Positions 59,020 to 64,000 of a stretch of 64,000 nucleotides of DNA are shown in pieces. The notes below the pieces were generated by a model. That model had not been told where the DNA came from, did no database searches, and was given only the letters and a program-made list of their open reading frames with translations. Origin of the DNA: Carposina sasakii (taxonomy: Eukaryota > Arthropoda > Insecta > Lepidoptera > Carposinidae); the NCBI GenBank assembly GCA_014607495.2, contig CP053166.1, positions 8,512,455 to 8,576,454 of the forward strand, in the 5' to 3' direction. A program made the translations under genes and the position numbers. The first letter of the stretch is position 1. Every line of letters begins with the position of its first letter.

Positions 59020-59760
59020 TAGAACCACGATTGAAGATCCCTAAGGTCTTGTGTCGTGGTTTATTTTGTACTAGCAACGGATTTTATATAAAAATCAAAT
59101 ACATATTTAACTGCTTGTATTTGCTTTAGCGGTTTTCGTTTATTTGGAACTCCCGATATTGGTTAGGTTTCGTGGGAATTTCGGGACAATCCGTTCTTGT
59201 TTGTAGCCTCAATGGACTCCTTATAAACCACTTAACCGATTATAATAAAATTCGCACACCATACGGTGCAGTTAAAAACTGGATCCAACTTGAGAGATAG
59301 GTCTATATCAGTTTAAATCTCAAATTAAAAAATATTGGTCGCAAAAATGGTGTAAATAATTATTTGTCCCCTTCGCTGTTATCGGGAAACCTTTGACTTG
59401 TCCTTCCTCGTTCGGGAGTCAAGTAATCATAGATGGCGCTGCTTTGGTAAACCGGCGCTCGACAAACGTGTCATATGTAAGCTACAATTCAATTTCCACG
59501 CGGACGAAGTCCCTTCCCGGGCGTTATAAGTATAGTCCATTTGACTCGGAAACAAACATGCCCGATTTCAGCTATCATATTAATATTAAAAGCATTCGAA
59601 TTCCCAGTTTGTTTGTTTGGCGTTTCGCGCAGGGTCATTCTACCTACAGTGTTAGACCAATACCAAGCCAGGTCCAATAAGGAGTCTAAATAGAAGCTTC
59701 GCATACAACGCCCCCTCACGCGGACGAATCGGTGGGCTATTTCGGAGCCTATTAAACAAC
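59020..59760. repeat. Fine-scale mosaic of SINE and two Helitron families
   Basis: 59033-59075 matches the SINE body of 30395-30440 but with short extra words inserted. 59125-59205 matches one unit of the 4.2-5.2 kb Helitron array. 59210-59540 matches the Helitron at 9730-9985 but is broken by short words of the array family, such as gtccccttc, tcgggaaa and ccttcctcg. 59560-59752 returns to the array family (gcccgatttcagct, ccaggtccaataagga, atttcggagcctatt), again with foreign words between. No gene is present. Confidence 0.6.
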
Positions 59761-60834
59761 CGAAATGACAATAAATAAGCTTGTTGGTTTATTTTGTATG
59801 AACTACTTCAACTGTAGATTTTAAAATTATTAAAAATCATAATACGAGTAGTTTTGACTGCTTTATTTGCTTTATTTTAGAATGATATGGTTAGGTTTCT
59901 ATTTTCTTGATTCGGATACACTACATCTCTTATCTGGACAGATGATTATGATTGTTTTTTTTAGATTGATATTCCTATTGCGAGCTATCTATCTTCAAAA
60001 CTCTGAAGATTGGACAAATTAGACATCAGATTCAGATTGTTAGCATAAGTCAACTTTCGATCTATTTACTGTTAGTTTATGTCTTTTTACAATTTATGAT
60101 ATGAATTTCTACAAAATTACAACTAGACCACCAGATTAGTTTGATCTGAACAAAAAGGGAAAAGCAACGCATTTGGCAACATCTGCGCACACAATATATT
60201 CCACTGTGATGATGGAGTCATGTTTTTGCGCACATATTGCAGCCTCCCACATCCGCAAGCCGACTGACGTACCTGTGCGGCGCTAGCGACAAGGAACTCA
60301 TCACTGTACTCTACTAACTGGAATGTGCATTAAAAAATTGTGGTAGGTACTCCAAATATAATGTAAGCCTGGTTTAAATTTCTTATAATGGATTTTAACA
60401 TATACCTACATGGCTGTTTCTGAATCGGGGTAGCTAGGGCTGCAGGATCACGAAGAAAATCCTTACAGTCACGCTTAGCATAGAGAGGTGATGTTAATGT
60501 GTACACAGTAGTGAGGGAAAGTCCCTGAGTTTCTTAGTCGACTCTTATGAAGAAAATGCAGCTGACGTATTCTGAGGCTTAAAATTATTTAATAATAAAA
60601 TTCTTTGAGATAAACTACTATTTTAAAAGCTTAGCCTATTAGCACTTGTCTCTTTGCACATGAATCTTCATATTGGAAGTAACAAAAGCCACTGTAGCGG
60701 ACCGAATTTTATTCGGGTATGCACAATCCTCTTTTACGAAATCCCTGTCAGCGACAGCTTGCTATGCGATATCTTTTTGTGCCCTGCGTGCCAGGCCGGT
60801 CGCACTGCCCACTGTGTAGGCTCCCACTTGGAAC
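59761..60834. other. Non-coding, mostly unique sequence
   Basis: The open frame 60654-60854 ends CPACQAGRTAHCVGSHLEQT. Its spaced Cys/His residues do not make a known zinc-finger pattern, and it runs into an unnamed repeat. No gene is called. Confidence 0.35.
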
Positions 60835-61110
60835 AAACCCCTGAGGAAATGTAGGGAGGAGGTGGTCCAGCAACTTTTATTTAAAGAAACTATAATAGTG
60901 TCGCCGATGCCGGATGATAGATTGTTGGGGAGACGAATAAATGAGAAAACAATAAATAATTCATATAAAGATGTCTAACGACTTTTGTTCATAGAAACTG
61001 CCTAGTGTCATCGAAACGAAAGAGTAGACTGGTGGAGAGGTAAATTAGCCAGTGTTTGGCTCATACTGCGCTTCGTGGGTAGTCTACACTGGCAGTCGCA
61101 GGTCTACATC
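60835..61110 (+). repeat. Unnamed dispersed repeat, copy 2
   Basis: It contains aggaaatgtagggaggaggt, tttatttaaagaaactataa, gtgtcgccgatg, then ggtaaattagccag, ctcatactgcgct, gtagtctacact and aggtctacatc, in the same order as 50521-50697. About 100 bp longer, mainly in the middle. Confidence 0.5.
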
Positions 61111-62013
61111 ATCCATCAATAATAATAATTATTATCTCCTTATATCCTTCCTCCGTGGTCGGTACAATCTAGCTCGCAGCCTGCTGGGCGGACACGACCA
61201 TTAACGCGAGCTAATGAACTAGTTGCCACTTCTGCTAACATTTAAACTAACTATAGATTTACTCAAACTTTAAGCTTTTATTAAACTGAAGTTGTATAGA
61301 AATTGCAAATATGGAATGCAAATATATTTGAAACTAGATAATATTTTGATTTTTACGAGTAAAAACAACTTTAAACATTGTTAGGTTGTCTTTCTACGAT
61401 GTAGAGTGTGCTACACTACGTTGCTATGGATGCGTGTGATATCCATCATACTTATTGGTCTATGATGTAAATGAGTTTAATTGCTAGTTAAACAATGTGG
61501 CGTCGCATATATCTGGTGGAAAGCCTTACAATGCAGTACATAAAAAACTGGAATATATATTTGGTTTATTTTGAGAATGTAGCATCGAAGCAGTAAGAGT
61601 CTCTCGACAATTAACTAATCTGCTTAAAATGTTTGAATACAATAATTCATCCTATTTGTTAGCTGAACTGGATTCACAGCCTGACTCGCTGTGGTCTAAC
61701 TAAGGGACTGCCATAGTAGGTACAGTAATAAATAAAAATCTACTAATTTCTCTATTGAAATAAAGGTACGATGTAAATAAAGTATACCAGCTAGTCCATA
61801 GGCAGATTTTTCTCGAATAGCTTTGGTGAAAGACCCCATACATTCACACCGCAACTAAACATCATTGCACAACATATTTCCCTCGTACATCTCTACTGGA
61901 AACGTACCCTAACCGGGTGACGGACGACAGACAGAGGTTTAGTTAATACTGTGCTTTGGACATTGATGGTATTCATTCAACACTATCGCATATCCTCTTC
62001 GTGCCACCTTTAT
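61111..62013. other. Non-coding, nothing recognised
   Basis: Short AAT/ATT simple run at 61119-61135. No gene or element was recognised. Confidence 0.4.
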
Positions 62014-62070
62014 GATCGATAACCATCGATATGAGCGAGCGTCTTGTTCTGATCGATACGATTATCGATA
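62014..62070. promoter_or_regulatory. Cluster of CGATA / DRE-like sites
   Basis: Four CGATA or TATCG words lie within 57 bp (atcgataacc, catcgatatg, gatcgatacg, attatcgatac). The last matches seven of eight bases of the insect DRE motif TATCGATA. In Drosophila DREF and BEAF-32 bind such sites at promoters and domain borders. The sites are seen; the role is inferred. Confidence 0.35.
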
Positions 62071-63174
62071 CAATTACACGCGACAATGGAACGTAACGGT
62101 CCCGGTACCGAGATGTTAGTAATAACATTGTGATCTTAAAATAACATATTTACCGTTGACATAAAAATTCAATGGTTTCTTATTGGTTAACTGTTACTAA
62201 AATACTCATGCTTAAAAATACTACTAAGTACATACTTTAAAAAATATTAAGTACCTAAAAGTATGCCGTGTCAATATTCACTCAGGTTCATTTCAAGTAA
62301 CCCCAAGTTAACCCCAACTTTCCTTTTTTCTTTACGTATGAAAATGCATTCGCGCTACTTATTTCGCGTTTAGTACTTATTTCACTAAGTATATCAGATA
62401 AAGTATAATTGTGTAGGTACTATAGAATTATAATATCACTCCATACATCTTTTACTAGATTTCTGAGCACAGCAAAAGCTGTTCAGCTTTATTAAGTTTA
62501 ACTCGTGTTTTTTGTTGTGAAGAGATATAATTCAAGTAAACCTACTCAGTTGTATTAATAACAGCGTTATTTCACATAAATATATATATGCAATGCAACA
62601 TGCAAGTACGTTATTTAGCAAAGAACAGTCGTATTGTAACATAGTGGGTTACCACGTCACGCTGTGTTTCACCTATTTGCATGTACTCTGTCAGGCTCTC
62701 AGGGGAAACCAGATTAACGTACCCACAGTTTGTTTAACTGAAGTTCCATTTTAAATACAGAAATGAAAAACGTGTCGGTAAACATTGCGCAAATAAAGCT
62801 TTTTCCTGTTTGCAGGGGTGGCTTAAAAAGCGGCATTGTTACCTATAAGTTAGAAGAAATTAATCAAGCTAACGCAATACTTTGGGAAGTGTTAAAATAC
62901 TTTACTTTAGGAACCAATTTTACTTAAATTAATTACTATATTCGTCCGCGTGGACTACAATGAAGGCTATGTCCTTCTCCGTACTCCCAAACCCCCAACT
63001 ATGTATACCTATACAACATTTTAAGAAGATTGCTTGAGTAAGTAAAGCGTGGCGATGTAAGATGTTTTTTTTGTCCATGAATACGAAAGAGTGATCTTCA
63101 ACGAGATTTTAAAATTTTCATTATTGCAAATGTAGCCAAACATATAATAGTATTGGGTTGAAAGGGAACTTCTT
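62071..63174. other. Non-coding, with one Helitron-like scrap
   Basis: A 20-bp terminal scrap ttcgtccgcgtggactac lies at 62941. The rest is AT-rich and unassigned. Confidence 0.4.
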
Positions 63175-63425
63175 CTCTGCTTCAGCCTATTGCAGTTCAC
63201 TGCTGGACGTAGGTACGCCACAAGGCTACTGCCACAGGGGGGTTTTGCCCATAGTCACCACGCTGGGCAGGCGGGTTGGTGACCGCAGTGTAATTTTCGG
63301 ACTATGTTGTCAGTACGGGAGGCGCTGCTCCCCACCTCCCGGAAACCCTTAATCGTCTCGTACGATACCCACGGGCAGGCAGGGGTGATACAAACTCTAC
63401 TCTGCCGGCACCACGCAGCTATCGT
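63175..63425 (-). mobile_element. LINE 3' end, (GATG)n-tailed family
   Basis: It shares cagcctattgcagttcactg, ctggacgtagg, catagtcaccacgctgggca, ggcgggttggtgaccgcagt and ccggcaccacgc with 16845-17070. Relative to that copy it lacks a few bases after the gtagg word and has about 20 extra bases (cgtctcgtac region). The tail trinucleotides are not preserved. The open frames across it on both strands are shadows. Confidence 0.75.
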
Positions 63426-64000
63426 ATCAAGTTTACATTTGTGTGCATGAAGATCACCGTAGATGTAGATCGGCATTCTTGATCTGAGATCTAACCATGA
63501 GCTTAAATCGATTCTGTTTAAGAACCTAAACAGAATAAATATGAACGTGATTGTAAACTAGTAGTTCATGGTAAGGTCCTGTATTGTCTGTATCATAAGG
63601 TACATATAGGATATCTTCATTGAAAGGTTTAGCTTACAAGGTTTGATAACTACGGACATGTAGAGAAGTATCGGGTGACTCGAATATACAAAGCTGCAAA
63701 ATATTTTTTAAACTCTGCTATTACTATGCTGATGCTCGATGACGTGACCGGAAAAGTAAAGCCTTTATCGTATTCCGTAGTCGCCTAGTTTAATCAAAAT
63801 TCGTTTGTTCAATAATTTTAGCGAGAGACAATAACAGACATCCTCACATGCTCATAAAATATACACCACACATTTATTTCTATTAAGAATTATATGGCAG
63901 TGTTAGTTATATAGTTTTCTCTGTATGTTTATTCTAGTAAAGTTCCACACAATACTCAGGTAGGTACTAGTTCGCTATAGTTCTCGCTACAATAGCTGTC
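63426..64000. other. Non-coding, nothing recognised
   Basis: AT-rich sequence to the end of the window with no recognised features. Confidence 0.4.

Noticed and set aside
1..64000. CRISPR arrays, bacterial operons, rRNA genes, viral genes
   Set aside because: No spaced direct repeats, no ribosome-binding-site gene strings and no rRNA or virus-like proteins were seen. The window is animal nuclear DNA in character.

Overview
The window looks like nuclear DNA of a moth or butterfly (Lepidoptera). It is AT-rich and carries the words typical of such genomes (runs of GTACCTAC and ACTCGTA type). It holds repeat families known from Lepidoptera: RTE-type LINEs ending in (GATGAT)n, tRNA-headed SINEs, Helitron-like elements ending in a GC-rich hairpin-like stretch plus CTAG, and a Transib DNA transposon. 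I found no convincing host protein-coding exon. Nearly everything that can be named is mobile DNA, so the window is best read as intergenic or long-intron sequence.

Region by region. 1-6.4 kb is a dense transposon patch: an RTE LINE tail split by a palindrome-rich MITE, a minus-strand Helitron with six internal tandem units and a nested LINE, and a foldback PIF/Harbinger-like MITE. 6479-10343 is the best element of the window: a 3.87-kb Transib transposon (the RAG1-related superfamily). It has exact CACAGTG ends, a 5-bp CGCCG target duplication, about 400-bp inverted repeats and a frameshifted RAG1-like transposase on the minus strand. A 296-bp Helitron has landed inside its right inverted repeat. 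10.3-31.8 kb is mostly unique non-coding sequence with scattered SINEs, LINE 3' ends and short Helitron-like copies. 31.8-48 kb is similar but poorer in repeats, with a second copy of the palindromic MITE, a strong hairpin, a CpG-rich patch and a G-quadruplex motif. 48-57.8 kb is again repeat-rich: a Jockey-type LINE remnant, a 1.2-kb Harbinger-like element with LINE debris inside it, and a cluster of inverted copies of a (TATG)n-tailed repeat. 59.0-59.8 kb is a peculiar fine-scale mosaic of three repeat families. 62.0 kb has a cluster of CGATA/DRE-like sites, and 63.2 kb has another LINE tail.

How the parts relate. The layers give a relative chronology: RTE before MITE, Helitron before LINE, Transib before Helitron. 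Several LINE tails are flanked by exact target-site duplications, so they are recent insertions. No operons, CRISPR arrays, intact tRNA genes or rRNA genes were seen. Family names rest on motifs, ends and target duplications read by eye, not on database searches.
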